A stretch of DNA of 64,000 nt, taken from positions 868,001-932,000 of the forward strand of contig NZ_LWID01000001.1 in assembly GCF_029783845.1 (NCBI RefSeq), given 5' to 3'. The notes under the pieces are model-generated. The model worked only from the letters and a program-made list of their open reading frames with translations, did no database searches and had not been told where the DNA came from. This stretch comes from Volucribacter amazonae (GTDB lineage Bacteria; Pseudomonadota; Gammaproteobacteria; Enterobacterales; Pasteurellaceae). Positions 16,678 through 25,373 of this stretch are shown here, piece by piece (position 1 is the first letter of the stretch; every line of letters starts with the position of its first letter). The position numbers were made by a program, and so were the translations under genes.

Positions 16678-17851
16678 ACTCACAGGAACAATTCAACATT
16701 ATGTTTGGGGAGGTAATCAATATATTCCTAATCTATTGAATATCAACGCCAGCAATCCCCATTATGCCGAACTCTGGCTAGGTGCACATTCCAGCTCGCC
16801 AGCCCTTATTGAGCAAGATCAACACACAATTCCGCTAAACCAATTTTTACAGCAAAATCCTACCGCACTTGGACAACAAAGTAAGAAAAAATTTGGCAAT
16901 CGCCTCCCTTATTTACTAAAAATCCTAGATGTTAAACAGCCTTTATCCATTCAACTTCACCCCACAAAGCAACAAGCAGAATTAGGTTTTGCACGAGAAA
17001 ATCAGCAAAATATCCCCCTAACCGACAGCAAACGCACTTATAAAGATGACAACCACAAACCTGAAATGATGATTGCCTTATCGGATTTTTGGTTATTGCA
17101 TGGTTTTAAACCTAAATCACAAATTATTGAGAGTTTAAAAACTCGCCCATCCTTGACCGCACTTGCCCAACAATTAGCTCAACAGAATCTTGCCGATTTC
17201 TATGCTCATATTATGCAAGCGGATCATCAGCAATTAGCACAATGGTTACAACCTATTCTCGAACAAAATCAAGGCAAAACTCTGCCCTTAACTGACCCAG
17301 ATTATTGGGTATGTTATACCGCTGACAGTATGCAACTTGCCCCACAAAAACTTGATGCAGGCTTAATGTGCTTTTATTTATTCAACCTTGTTCATCTCAA
17401 AACAGGCGAAGGAATCTACCAAGCAGCAGGAATTCCACACGCTTATTTGCGTGGGCAAAATATTGAATTAATGGCGGAATCCGACAATGTGATCCGAGGC
17501 GGACTCACCCCAAAACATATTGATATTGCAGAATTATTAAAGGTCATTGATTACCAAGAAATTACACCAACAATCATCAGCCCCGCCCCTCAAGCCGTCT
17601 ATACCTACCCAACCCCTGCTAAAGATTTTGCCTTAACTCAAATTTGTTACCAACAAGGACAACAACTGCAACGCCAAGCAATAAATGCTGAAACTCTACT
17701 GGTTATGCAAGGTAAAATTCAGCTAACCAGTGGCGATAGCAGCGTTGAACTGACACAAGGACAAAGTGCTTTTATTTGTGCGGAAAGCCATTATCAAATA
17801 GAAGGATTACAGGAGGGATATTTAGTCATCGCAAAACTGCCTGATGAATAA
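16661..17851 (+). CDS. manA: Mannose-6-phosphate isomerase (class I)
   Basis: A zinc enzyme that interconverts mannose-6-P and fructose-6-P, linking PTS-imported mannose to glycolysis or, in reverse, feeding ManB. The 396 residues include the start of the zinc site QLHPTKQQAELGF, the glutamate and histidine of KPEMMIALSDFW, and the family GIPHAYLRGQNIELMAESDN segment. Two uptake signals lie inside the gene (near 16862 and 17157). No clear terminator follows; a Correia-like copy lies downstream. Confidence 0.95.
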   Translation: MTSIYKLTGTIQHYVWGGNQYIPNLLNINASNPHYAELWLGAHSSSPALIEQDQHTIPLNQFLQQNPTALGQQSKKKFGNRLPYLLKILDVKQPLSIQLHPTKQQAELGFARENQQNIPLTDSKRTYKDDNHKPEMMIALSDFWLLHGFKPKSQIIESLKTRPSLTALAQQLAQQNLADFYAHIMQADHQQLAQWLQPILEQNQGKTLPLTDPDYWVCYTADSMQLAPQKLDAGLMCFYLFNLVHLKTGEGIYQAAGIPHAYLRGQNIELMAESDNVIRGGLTPKHIDIAELLKVIDYQEITPTIISPAPQAVYTYPTPAKDFALTQICYQQGQQLQRQAINAETLLVMQGKIQLTSGDSSVELTQGQSAFICAESHYQIEGLQEGYLVIAKLPDE

Positions 17852-18011
17852 ATATCCATTTGCCTGAAAGAAATCCTACACCAAAGTGCGGTTACTTTTA
17901 GCGTTTTTTGTGGTTATTCCTCCGATTTTTTAATAGTTTTAACCTTTCAGAAAACCGAATACAAAGAACAGAACAATTATTTTAACACTTAAATTAGTCT
18001 TATTGTTATTT
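17852..18011 (+). other. Gap after manA without a recognisable gene
   Basis: An AT-rich stretch with one uptake signal (AAAGTGCGGT near 17883) and no open frame of note. With the element at 18012-18117 and the infA terminator it fills the 343-bp gap between convergent manA and infA. Confidence 0.5.
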
Positions 18012-18117
18012 TATAGTCGTTTCAATTTAAAATGAGACAAGGAGGTACATCGAAGACAGTACAAATAGTACGGCAAAACGTACCAACGCTGTATCATTTT
18101 AAAGTGGAACGACTATA
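18012..18117 (+). repeat. Correia-like inverted-repeat element
   Basis: 106 bp from TATAGTCGTTTCAATT to AAAGTGGAACGACTATA, with core AGACAGTACAAATAGTACGG. It lies between the convergent 3' ends of manA and infA. Confidence 0.9.
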
Positions 18118-18138
18118 ATTGACTATTAATGCTTTACG

Positions 18139-18180
18139 AAATAAAAAAGCCTACTTAAACAATGTTTATAGTAGGCTCTA
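18139..18180 (-). terminator. Terminator of infA
   Basis: AGCCTAC and GTAGGCT flank an A/T-rich partly paired loop; on the minus strand the stem is followed by TTTTTTATT. It serves infA, whose stop is 15 bp away. Confidence 0.8.
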
Positions 18181-18194
18181 GCAAAATACCTAAA

Positions 18195-18413
18195 TTAACG
18201 GCTGCGGAAAATAATTCGCCCTTTAGTTAAATCGTAAGGGGTCATTTCCACCGTAACTTTATCGCCAGTTAAAATACGAATATAGTTTTTACGCATCTTC
18301 CCTGAAATATGAGCTGTAACTACATGCCCATTTTCTAGTTCTACACGAAACATCGTGTTTGGCAAGGTTTCTAAAATCGTGCCTTGCATTTCAATACAAT
18401 CTTCTTTAGCCAT
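18195..18413 (-). CDS. infA: Translation initiation factor IF-1
   Basis: The 72-residue S1-like OB-fold protein that binds the ribosomal A site during initiation. It begins MAKEDCIEMQGTILETLPN and ends RGRIIFRSR, the family ends. AGAGGAATAA precedes the ATG, and a TATAAT box lies in the upstream gap (near 18450). It has the same orientation as the polysaccharide locus but is separated from it by a probable terminator at 18470-18497. Confidence 0.98.
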   Translation of the reverse strand: MAKEDCIEMQGTILETLPNTMFRVELENGHVVTAHISGKMRKNYIRILTGDKVTVEMTPYDLTKGRIIFRSR

Positions 18414-18469
18414 TTATTCCTCTGATTATTTAATAGAAAATTTTGTTATTATAACAATAATATTTGTAA

Positions 18470-18497
18470 TTAAAAGCCTAAGCCTAAGGATTTAGGC
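18470..18497 (-). terminator. Possible terminator of the polysaccharide operon
   Basis: On the minus strand GCCTAA-ATCC-TTAGGC is followed by TTAGGCTTTTAATT, 25 bp after the rfbB stop. The stem is only 6 bp, so efficiency is doubtful. Confidence 0.5.
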
Positions 18498-18521
18498 GAT
18501 TAAAACTAAATAACGTAAAAA

Positions 18522-19541
18522 TTAAACATAATGATGTCTATGTTGTAAATACCAAGCAACAGTTTGGCGTAAGCCCTCCGCAAAGGATTGCTTAGGCTGC
18601 CATTCTAATTGATGAAAAATCTTACTGCTATCCAAAACATAACATTTATCATGCCCGGGGCGGTCAGCCACATACGCAATAAGTTGATGATAATATTGCA
18701 CACCTTGAGGTTTATTGGGTTCCATTTCTTCTAATAATTGGCAAATTTGTTGTACTACCGCCAAATTAGTTTGCAGATTATTCGCCCCAATATTATAAAT
18801 CTCGCCGATTTTTCCCGCCGTAAGCACTTTATATAATGCCTGCACATGATCATCAACGAATAACCAATCTCTAATTTGACTACCGTCCCCATAAATAGGC
18901 AATTTTTCCCCTTTTATTGCCTTTAAAATAAAGGAAGGAATTAACTTTTCTGGATATTGATAAGCACCATAATTATTGGAAGACCGAGTAAGCAAAATAG
19001 GTAATCCATAAGTTCTCGCCCAAGCGGTAACAAGATGATCACTGGCTGCTTTTGATGCTGAATAAGGGCTACTTGGCATACAAGTGGCATATTCATCAGC
19101 TCCTACTGAATCTGATCGCCAATCACCATAAACTTCATCAGTAGAAACATGATGAAAACGAAAATCTCGTTGTTTTTCCTGAGGTAATAATTGCCAATAA
19201 TGACAAGCAGTTTCTAATAAGGTGTAAGTACCAATAATGTTGGTTTGAATAAAATTTTGTGCTTGCTGAATAGAACGATCAACGTGAGTTTCTGCGGCTA
19301 GATGAATAACCCAATCAGGTTGATGTTGATGAAAAATTTGGCTAAGTTGAGCTTTATCACAAATATCCGTTTGAATAAAGGTATAACGATCATTTGTTGA
19401 TATAGAAGATAAAGCCAATAAATTGCCTGCATAAGTTAATTTATCAACATTAATTACCTGATGCAAAGTATGTTTAATTAAATATCTAATCAGGGCAGAA
19501 CCAATAAAGCCTGCCCCACCTGTGACTAATATTTTTACCAT
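18522..19541 (-). CDS. rfbB: dTDP-glucose 4,6-dehydratase (RfbB/RmlB family)
   Basis: An extended short-chain dehydrogenase that makes dTDP-4-keto-6-deoxyglucose, precursor of rhamnose, Fuc4NAc and related sugars. The 339 residues have the NAD loop VTGGAGFIGSALIRY, the catalytic STDEVYG and the YSASKAASDH (YxxxK) motif, and RDWLFVDDHVQAL. It is last in the polysaccharide locus. No rfbA, rfbC or rfbD is in the window, so the exact nucleotide sugar is uncertain; H. influenzae likewise has a lone homologue next to a wbaP-like and a ligase gene. Confidence 0.9.
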   Translation of the reverse strand: MVKILVTGGAGFIGSALIRYLIKHTLHQVINVDKLTYAGNLLALSSISTNDRYTFIQTDICDKAQLSQIFHQHQPDWVIHLAAETHVDRSIQQAQNFIQTNIIGTYTLLETACHYWQLLPQEKQRDFRFHHVSTDEVYGDWRSDSVGADEYATCMPSSPYSASKAASDHLVTAWARTYGLPILLTRSSNNYGAYQYPEKLIPSFILKAIKGEKLPIYGDGSQIRDWLFVDDHVQALYKVLTAGKIGEIYNIGANNLQTNLAVVQQICQLLEEMEPNKPQGVQYYHQLIAYVADRPGHDKCYVLDSSKIFHQLEWQPKQSFAEGLRQTVAWYLQHRHHYV

Positions 19542-19547
19542 AAAATA

Positions 19548-20780
19548 TTAATTTTTTGATTTTTGTTGTAACATTGCATAAAACACAATTACAAGAAAGA
19601 AATAAAAAACCGTCCCCGAGTTATGAGCTAAAAAGCCTTGACTAATAAAATAAAAAGCCACTGAAATAATATGGACGCCCCCCAATAATGCTAAGGTTGT
19701 TTGTTCTAAATTATCCTTATTTATTGCTTTAATAAAAATTCTAAAAGGAATAAATAATATCGTTAATAAGGCAATTAAACCAATTATTCCTCTCTTAGAA
19801 AGATCATCTAAATATTGATTATGTGCATGACTAAATTGAGAAGCATATTCGCTAATAATACCTTGCTTACCTTGCTCCAAACGATTTTCTGTAACACCTT
19901 GCTGCCCCCAACCTAAAAAGGGCTTTTGTTGAGCTTGTAATAACGCACTTTTCCACATATCAAAACGTGCCCCCACAGAGGTTGAGCCATTTCCTTTATC
20001 AAAATAAGCAGTAATTTCATGGGTAGCTTGATGAAAACGATGACTAATAGAAGTATTAGGTACTAAACTTGCGCCTGCAATAATAATAACAATCATTGCA
20101 ACAAAAGCCATAATACTTTTTTTCGGTAAATATTGCTTATAAATAAAGAAAATAAAAAATAAAATAAAAGGTAAACCAATCCAAGCACCACGAGCCGTAG
20201 ATAAAAAGCCAGCCAAAATCCCCATTAACGAAAAGAAAGTATAAAGTGCGGTCAATTTATATTGTTTTTTTATAGTAAAATATAACGTAGCCACCACAGA
20301 AAACATTGCAATAGACATTGCAATATCTCCCCCTTGAATATGCATATGGGTATAAAATGCTTGTTCTTTATGCAAAATAAAGCGTTGATAAATTGCAACT
20401 AAACCTGCAATAAAAGCCCCAAATGGTATGGTATGTAAAATAATATTCTCTTTTATTGGAAAACGCTTAAATAATAATAACAAGGGTAAAAATAATAAAA
20501 TTTTTGTTGGATTATCCAATACCCTTGCTTTATCACCATGTATAATCACTGATAATAAAAAAGTGGCAAAATAGAATACATAAACAAAAATAATTTGTTT
20601 ATCAAAGCTGGTTAGCTGAATTTTATTTTTCTTAATCAAAAAATAAATTAAATATCCAACTCCAATTACTACCAAAATAAAAGGTGAATAATTATAACCT
20701 TTTACTAAAAATAATATGGAGAGAAAGAAAAAAGAGATTAATACTGTGGTAAAATTTACTCTTATAATGTGTTTTAACAT
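19548..20780 (-). CDS. waaL: O-antigen ligase, WaaL-like (Wzy_C domain)
   Basis: A 410-residue polytopic protein with about ten hydrophobic segments and a large central periplasmic loop (about residues 235-330) holding the FSHAHNQYLDDLSKRG motif, the conserved histidine motif of O-antigen ligases. These enzymes move the polymer from undecaprenyl diphosphate to lipid A-core. It lies beside rfbB and the wbaP-like gene as in H. influenzae. Because wzy and waaL products share a fold, I rank it as ligase by the motif, by the neighbourhood, and because a separate wzy exists at 25.4-26.7 kb. It carries the last uptake signal (near 20242) before a 10-kb stretch without any. Confidence 0.78.
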   Translation of the reverse strand: MLKHIIRVNFTTVLISFFFLSILFLVKGYNYSPFILVVIGVGYLIYFLIKKNKIQLTSFDKQIIFVYVFYFATFLLSVIIHGDKARVLDNPTKILLFLPLLLLFKRFPIKENIILHTIPFGAFIAGLVAIYQRFILHKEQAFYTHMHIQGGDIAMSIAMFSVVATLYFTIKKQYKLTALYTFFSLMGILAGFLSTARGAWIGLPFILFFIFFIYKQYLPKKSIMAFVAMIVIIIAGASLVPNTSISHRFHQATHEITAYFDKGNGSTSVGARFDMWKSALLQAQQKPFLGWGQQGVTENRLEQGKQGIISEYASQFSHAHNQYLDDLSKRGIIGLIALLTILFIPFRIFIKAINKDNLEQTTLALLGGVHIISVAFYFISQGFLAHNSGTVFYFFLVIVFYAMLQQKSKN

Positions 20781-20798
20781 ACCTGCTCCTAATATAAA

Positions 20799-22226
20799 TT
20801 AATATGCTCCGCTGCGATTTAATACTATTTTTATTGTTTTAAATAAAATTGCAATATCATTCCATAAAGACCAATTTTTAACATACCACGCATCAAAGTA
20901 AACCCTTGTTTCGTAATCAACATCATTACGTCCACTCACTTGCCATAATCCTGTCATACCTGGCTTTGCCATAAAATAATAATCCACATCTTGCTGGTAA
21001 CGAGCCAACTCCTCTTTAACAATGGGTCTTGGCCCAACTAAGCTCATTTCACCTTTTAAAACATTAAATAATTGCGGTAACTCATCTAAACTGGTTTTTC
21101 TTAAAAAACGTCCTATGGACGTAATTCTCGGATCATTTTTTAATTTAAAATCTTTATCCCATTCTGCTTTAGCAATAGGATTTGTTGCTAATAAATGTTC
21201 TAATACTTCTTTAGAATTTACCACCATGGATCTAAATTTTAAACAATTAAATGGTTTACCATTACGCCCTATTCTGGTATGCCCATAAATCGCATTTCCA
21301 CCGTCTTTTTTTATCATAAAATAAATAATTAATAATAAAGGGGATAGTAAAGTGATAACAGTTATAGAACCAATAATATCCATTGTTCTTTTTAAAATAC
21401 GGGAGGATAGCTTTGCCAGATTATTATTAATTCTAAGTAACATTACCTCATAGCTAAAAATAAAGGTCATATCTGTACTATACAAAGGTAATCCTCTTAA
21501 TGTAGGAATAACGGACACCGATCGACAATTTTTTCTCGCTAATTCTCTTAACCAAAAATCTAAGGTGTCATTTTCATTGTTCTCTAATGCAAGGATAAAT
21601 TGAATATCCTTATATTGACCAATAATATCCCAAACTTTATTCCCCCCCCCCTCAATAATTGGAATATTTAAATGGCTTATATGTTTATGTTCATCATTGT
21701 TGGACGTAATAAAATATTTAATATCAAGTCCTAAGTAAGATTCACTTGTAATGGCATTATAAGCATCTAATGCATTTTTGCCATTACCAATAATTATGGT
21801 TTCCTTTATATACCAACCCAGTTTTATCAATAAATACTTAACAAAAATCCGTCCCAAAGGTACAATAATAATTGCACAAATCCAAGTTATTCCCCATAAA
21901 TAACGTGAGAAATAAGATTTAGAAAAAGCTATAATTGCAAGCTCAATAACAGCTAAAATAATTAACGTTCTTACAATTTCTTTTAACTCATACCAAAATG
22001 GTTTTCTATAAGTATAATGACGAAGTCTTATCCAAAACCAAATAACACCAATACTAGAAATTAATATATGTAAAAGAAATAACTCATTTCTTTCAAATAA
22101 AGATATATTTTTACCAAAATTGTATATAAAAAAATCAGATAGAGCAAAAGATAATAGTATACAAATTGTAAGTAAAAATAAATCTATAATAATTAATATA
22201 TACTTAGATAGTAATACTTTATTCAT
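20799..22226 (-). CDS. wbaP: Undecaprenyl-phosphate hexose-1-phosphate transferase (WbaP-like), with intragenic poly-G
   Basis: Starts O-unit assembly by loading a hexose-1-P (galactose-1-P in true WbaP) on undecaprenyl phosphate at the inner membrane. The 475 residues have four or five N-terminal membrane helices (to about 135), a Rossmann-like middle domain, and a C-terminal catalytic domain from about 285 (RTMDIIGS, KFRSM, TSLDELPQLFNVLKGEMS, VGPRPI, PGMTGLWQVSGR). A G10 run encoding Gly-Gly-Gly at residues 192-195 keeps the present sequence in frame; a one-base slip would remove the catalytic domain. manC ends 3 bp upstream. Galactose versus glucose specificity cannot be told from sequence. 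Confidence 0.88.
   Translation of the reverse strand: MNKVLLSKYILIIIDLFLLTICILLSFALSDFFIYNFGKNISLFERNELFLLHILISSIGVIWFWIRLRHYTYRKPFWYELKEIVRTLIILAVIELAIIAFSKSYFSRYLWGITWICAIIIVPLGRIFVKYLLIKLGWYIKETIIIGNGKNALDAYNAITSESYLGLDIKYFITSNNDEHKHISHLNIPIIEGGGNKVWDIIGQYKDIQFILALENNENDTLDFWLRELARKNCRSVSVIPTLRGLPLYSTDMTFIFSYEVMLLRINNNLAKLSSRILKRTMDIIGSITVITLLSPLLLIIYFMIKKDGGNAIYGHTRIGRNGKPFNCLKFRSMVVNSKEVLEHLLATNPIAKAEWDKDFKLKNDPRITSIGRFLRKTSLDELPQLFNVLKGEMSLVGPRPIVKEELARYQQDVDYYFMAKPGMTGLWQVSGRNDVDYETRVYFDAWYVKNWSLWNDIAILFKTIKIVLNRSGAY
21642..21651 (-). repeat. Poly-G tract (G10 on the coding strand) inside the wbaP-like gene
   Basis: Ten C on the plus strand, read as GAG GGG GGG GGG in the gene. It is in frame at this length. 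Such tracts of 8 or more G are typical slippage sites in Pasteurellaceae surface genes. Confidence 0.85.
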
Positions 22227-22229
22227 AAT

Positions 22230-23255
22230 CTATTTTAATAGTTTAGGCTCTATTTGTTTTAAAAAATCAACTGCATCTTTCACTTTCTGAGAAGAGCCTT
22301 TTTTAGTAATTAATAATGCATCGTCTGTATCAACAATAATTAAATCATCTACATCAATAGTAACTACTTTTTTACTACTCCATATAAAATTATTCTTACT
22401 ATTTATTGATACATGATGCTCCGTAATATTATTATTATCAATATTTTTAATAAACTCTTTTTCTAAAGAGTCAAAACTTCCTACATCAGACCAACCTAAA
22501 TCACCACAAACTACTTTAATCTTATTAGATTTTTCCATTACTGCATAATCAATGCTATCAGAGGGAATATTCAGCATATCTTTTATATCAATAGAGCGAC
22601 TAGCTCCATTTACCTTACTATTATCATATGCTTGTTTAGTAGTAAAATAGATATCGGGAGAATAAATTTTTAATTCATCTAAAAAAACACCTGCTTTGAA
22701 ACAAAATATACCACAATTCCAATAATATCTATCGTTCTCAAAATATTGCTTAGCTGTATTAAAATCAGGTTTTTCCTTAAAACTAAGAACATTTTCTTGA
22801 TCAATCGTTTCTATATAACCAAAACCAGTTTCAGGATATTTAGGTTTTAAACCAAAGGCAACTAGAAAATCATTATTAGCTAAATTTTGTGCTTTATCAA
22901 CCATTCTAAGATAGTTTTCCTCATTTTTTATTAATTGATCTGAAGATGTAACTAACACAATATCATCTTCATTTAGATCAAAACAAGCTAAAGCTATTGC
23001 TGGAGCGGTATTTCTTCCTATTGGTTCTAAAATGTAACGAATATTATAAATATCTTTAGCTTGATTGTTAGCCAAATAAAATTGCTTTTCATTAACTAAG
23101 GCAATAACCTCATCACAATATTTATTATTCCTGGCTAATGTCATTTGGTAAAGCGATCCTTGATGAAATAACTCAATAAATTGTTTAGGTATTTGAGTAC
23201 GACTTAATGGCCAAAGCCTAGTTCCAGATCCACCACATAGAATTAAATTTATCAT
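22230..23255 (-). CDS. manC: Mannose-1-phosphate guanylyltransferase, single-domain ManC
   Basis: Makes GDP-mannose from GTP and mannose-1-P. The 341 residues carry the nucleotidyltransferase loop LCGGSGTRLWPLSRTQ with PKQF, FGYIET, FKEKPD and the YWNCGIFCFKAG segment. The C-terminal isomerase domain of bifunctional ManC proteins (about 470 aa) is absent, which fits a separate manA at 16.7-17.9 kb. The start at 23255 has AGAGG 6 bp upstream and begins MINLILCGG; an upstream in-frame start would overlap the preceding gene. Together with ManB and ManA it completes a GDP-mannose route. Confidence 0.92.
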   Translation of the reverse strand: MINLILCGGSGTRLWPLSRTQIPKQFIELFHQGSLYQMTLARNNKYCDEVIALVNEKQFYLANNQAKDIYNIRYILEPIGRNTAPAIALACFDLNEDDIVLVTSSDQLIKNEENYLRMVDKAQNLANNDFLVAFGLKPKYPETGFGYIETIDQENVLSFKEKPDFNTAKQYFENDRYYWNCGIFCFKAGVFLDELKIYSPDIYFTTKQAYDNSKVNGASRSIDIKDMLNIPSDSIDYAVMEKSNKIKVVCGDLGWSDVGSFDSLEKEFIKNIDNNNITEHHVSINSKNNFIWSSKKVVTIDVDDLIIVDTDDALLITKKGSSQKVKDAVDFLKQIEPKLLK

Positions 23256-23256
23256 A

Positions 23257-24369
23257 TTATCCTCTAAATAACTCATATTTATTTTCTATATATTCTTTTA
23301 TCTCTTTCTCAAATCGTTCAGCTGAGAATCTCAATGAATTCTCTCTAATAAAATTAGGATCAAATTTTTCCTGCCTTTGTTCAAACTTATTAATGGCCTC
23401 AGCTAAACTACTTATATTCTGTTGTTCAAAATATATTCCTGTTTGGTTATTAATAACAGTTTCTCTTGCACCTCCTTTATTAAAACAAATAACGGGGGTT
23501 CCACAAGCCTGAGCCTCAACGGGGATTATACCAAAATCTTCTTCTGCCGCAAAAACGAAGGCTTTTGCCTTACTCATAAAGTCAATTAATACAGAATCTG
23601 GTTGATAGCCTAGAATTTCAATATTTTTACTTGCCTTTGCTTTTATCTTATCCATATCTGGTCCTGCTCCAATAACAATAAGTTTCTTATTTGTATGACT
23701 AAAGGTTTCAACAATAAGATCAATTTTCTTATAAGGAACTAACCGGGAGGCAGTTAAATAAAAATCTTCTTTATTAGAATTTAATTGAAATTTATTTATA
23801 TCAACAGGTGGATAAATAACATCTGATTTTCTGCTATAAATTTTTTCTATTCTTTTTGCAATATAATAAGAATTTGCAATGTAATGATCTACTCGATTTA
23901 TTGTGGATTGATCCCAAATTCTAAGTTTATGTAAAAAATATTTTGCTAAAAGCCCTTTTATTCCTTTCTGCAATCCACTTTCTTCTAAATAACGAAAATA
24001 TAAATCCCAAGCATAACGCACAGGAGTGTGTACATAACTAATATGTAATTGATTAGCATGTGTTAATACCCCTTTAGCAACACAATGAGAAGAAGACAAA
24101 ATAACATCGTAATTTTCAAGATTAAATTGTTCAATGGCAAATGGAAAAAGCGGAAGATAATTTCTGTATTTATCTTTAGCTTTAGGTAATTTCTGAATAA
24201 AGCTTGTATTCGCTCGCTTTCCCTTAAGTATTATTTCTCTGTTGTTATCATCTAAAAAATCAATCAAACTATAAATATCAAAATCATTCCAAATATTAGT
24301 AATATTTTCGATGCATTTCTCTGCTCCACCAAAAGTAGAGAACCAATCATGAATTAGTGCTTTTTTCAT
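23257..24369 (-). CDS. Glycosyltransferase family 4 (possible mannosyltransferase)
   Basis: A retaining GT-B glycosyltransferase, 370 residues. The N-terminus ALIHDWFSTFGGAEK is the acceptor-domain glycine loop, and the C-terminal GT4 signature is AEEDFGIIPVEAQACGTPV. The ASRLVPYKKIDLIVE stretch is the usual donor-domain start. The N-terminus recalls WbaZ-type mannosyltransferases, which with manC in the operon suggests a GDP-mannose donor, but this is inference. The gene overlaps the next upstream gene by 1 bp and is followed after 1 bp by manC. Confidence 0.8.
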   Translation of the reverse strand: MKKALIHDWFSTFGGAEKCIENITNIWNDFDIYSLIDFLDDNNREIILKGKRANTSFIQKLPKAKDKYRNYLPLFPFAIEQFNLENYDVILSSSHCVAKGVLTHANQLHISYVHTPVRYAWDLYFRYLEESGLQKGIKGLLAKYFLHKLRIWDQSTINRVDHYIANSYYIAKRIEKIYSRKSDVIYPPVDINKFQLNSNKEDFYLTASRLVPYKKIDLIVETFSHTNKKLIVIGAGPDMDKIKAKASKNIEILGYQPDSVLIDFMSKAKAFVFAAEEDFGIIPVEAQACGTPVICFNKGGARETVINNQTGIYFEQQNISSLAEAINKFEQRQEKFDPNFIRENSLRFSAERFEKEIKEYIENKYELFRG

Positions 24370-25373
24370 TATATTCTCTTAATCAAATCATCATAACCTA
24401 ATAATTTAAATGCTTCCTCTATTCGAGAAACCACTTTATCCCAAGTATAAAATTTAGCTCTTTCTAATCCTTGTAAAGATAAATCTTTTCTTAATTCAAT
24501 ATTTGCTGATAATATATCTATCGCATTTGATATTTCTTGCTGACTATCAGGATTAACCAATAATGCAGCTTGCCCAGCAATCTCAGGCATAGAAGTTACA
24601 TTTGAAGTAATAACTGGCGTTCCACAAGCAAAAGATTCAACTATTGGTAAACCAAACCCTTCATAGTAAGAAGGAAAAATAGAAAATATCGCTCCTCGAT
24701 AAAAACTTGCCATTTCAGCATCTGTTATTCTACCTGTAAAAATAACCTTTTTCTCCACATCTAAAGAACTTATTAATGATTTTAATTGTTGATTAATATT
24801 ACCAGTAAATACAAGATAAGCAGATTTACTAAAGTTGCTGTTTATAAATGCATTGATCAAATTTACTTCATTTTTATGTCCTTTTCTATTACTTACGCAA
24901 AAAATATAAGGCTTATCATAAGATTGTTTTCTACCATAAGGTAAAAATTCTGCTGATACACCATTGCCCACTACAAAAATTTTTTGTCTAGGAACATGGA
25001 AAAATTCAACGATTCTTCTTTTTGAGAATTCAGAAACAGTAAAAATAGCTAAGGATTTCTGACATAATATGGCTAAAACAGTTCTATAATAAATATTTTT
25101 TAATATAGAACTATTTTCCTTTCTATCAATATGATTCAAATCATGTATTGTTAATATATAAGGTTTTTTACTTATCAATGGTGCATTATAACCCGGTGAA
25201 AAAAATAAATCATAGCTTGAAATATTTTTATTAAATGACAATCTTAACGGATCATAGGGACTAGTAGGCTTATAAGTATTATAAAAACCTTTCATATCCA
25301 TTCTATCATAAATCTCTTTAGCAAATCGACCAATACCATGATCTCCAATCCATCTTGAATCAAATAAAATCAT
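24369..25373 (-). CDS. Glycosyltransferase family 4
   Basis: A GT-B glycosyltransferase of 334 residues. It opens ILFDSRWIGDHGIGRFAKE, has a TIHDLNHIDRKE turn at the end of the acceptor domain, and the GT4 signature YEGFGLPIVESFACGTPV followed by SMPEIAGQAALLV. The motif set is common among mannosyl- and rhamnosyltransferases of O-antigen loci; donor and linkage cannot be assigned. It overlaps wzy by 4 bp and the next gene by 1 bp, so it is translationally coupled and depends on read-through of wzy. Confidence 0.82.
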   Translation of the reverse strand: MILFDSRWIGDHGIGRFAKEIYDRMDMKGFYNTYKPTSPYDPLRLSFNKNISSYDLFFSPGYNAPLISKKPYILTIHDLNHIDRKENSSILKNIYYRTVLAILCQKSLAIFTVSEFSKRRIVEFFHVPRQKIFVVGNGVSAEFLPYGRKQSYDKPYIFCVSNRKGHKNEVNLINAFINSNFSKSAYLVFTGNINQQLKSLISSLDVEKKVIFTGRITDAEMASFYRGAIFSIFPSYYEGFGLPIVESFACGTPVITSNVTSMPEIAGQAALLVNPDSQQEISNAIDILSANIELRKDLSLQGLERAKFYTWDKVVSRIEEAFKLLGYDDLIKRI

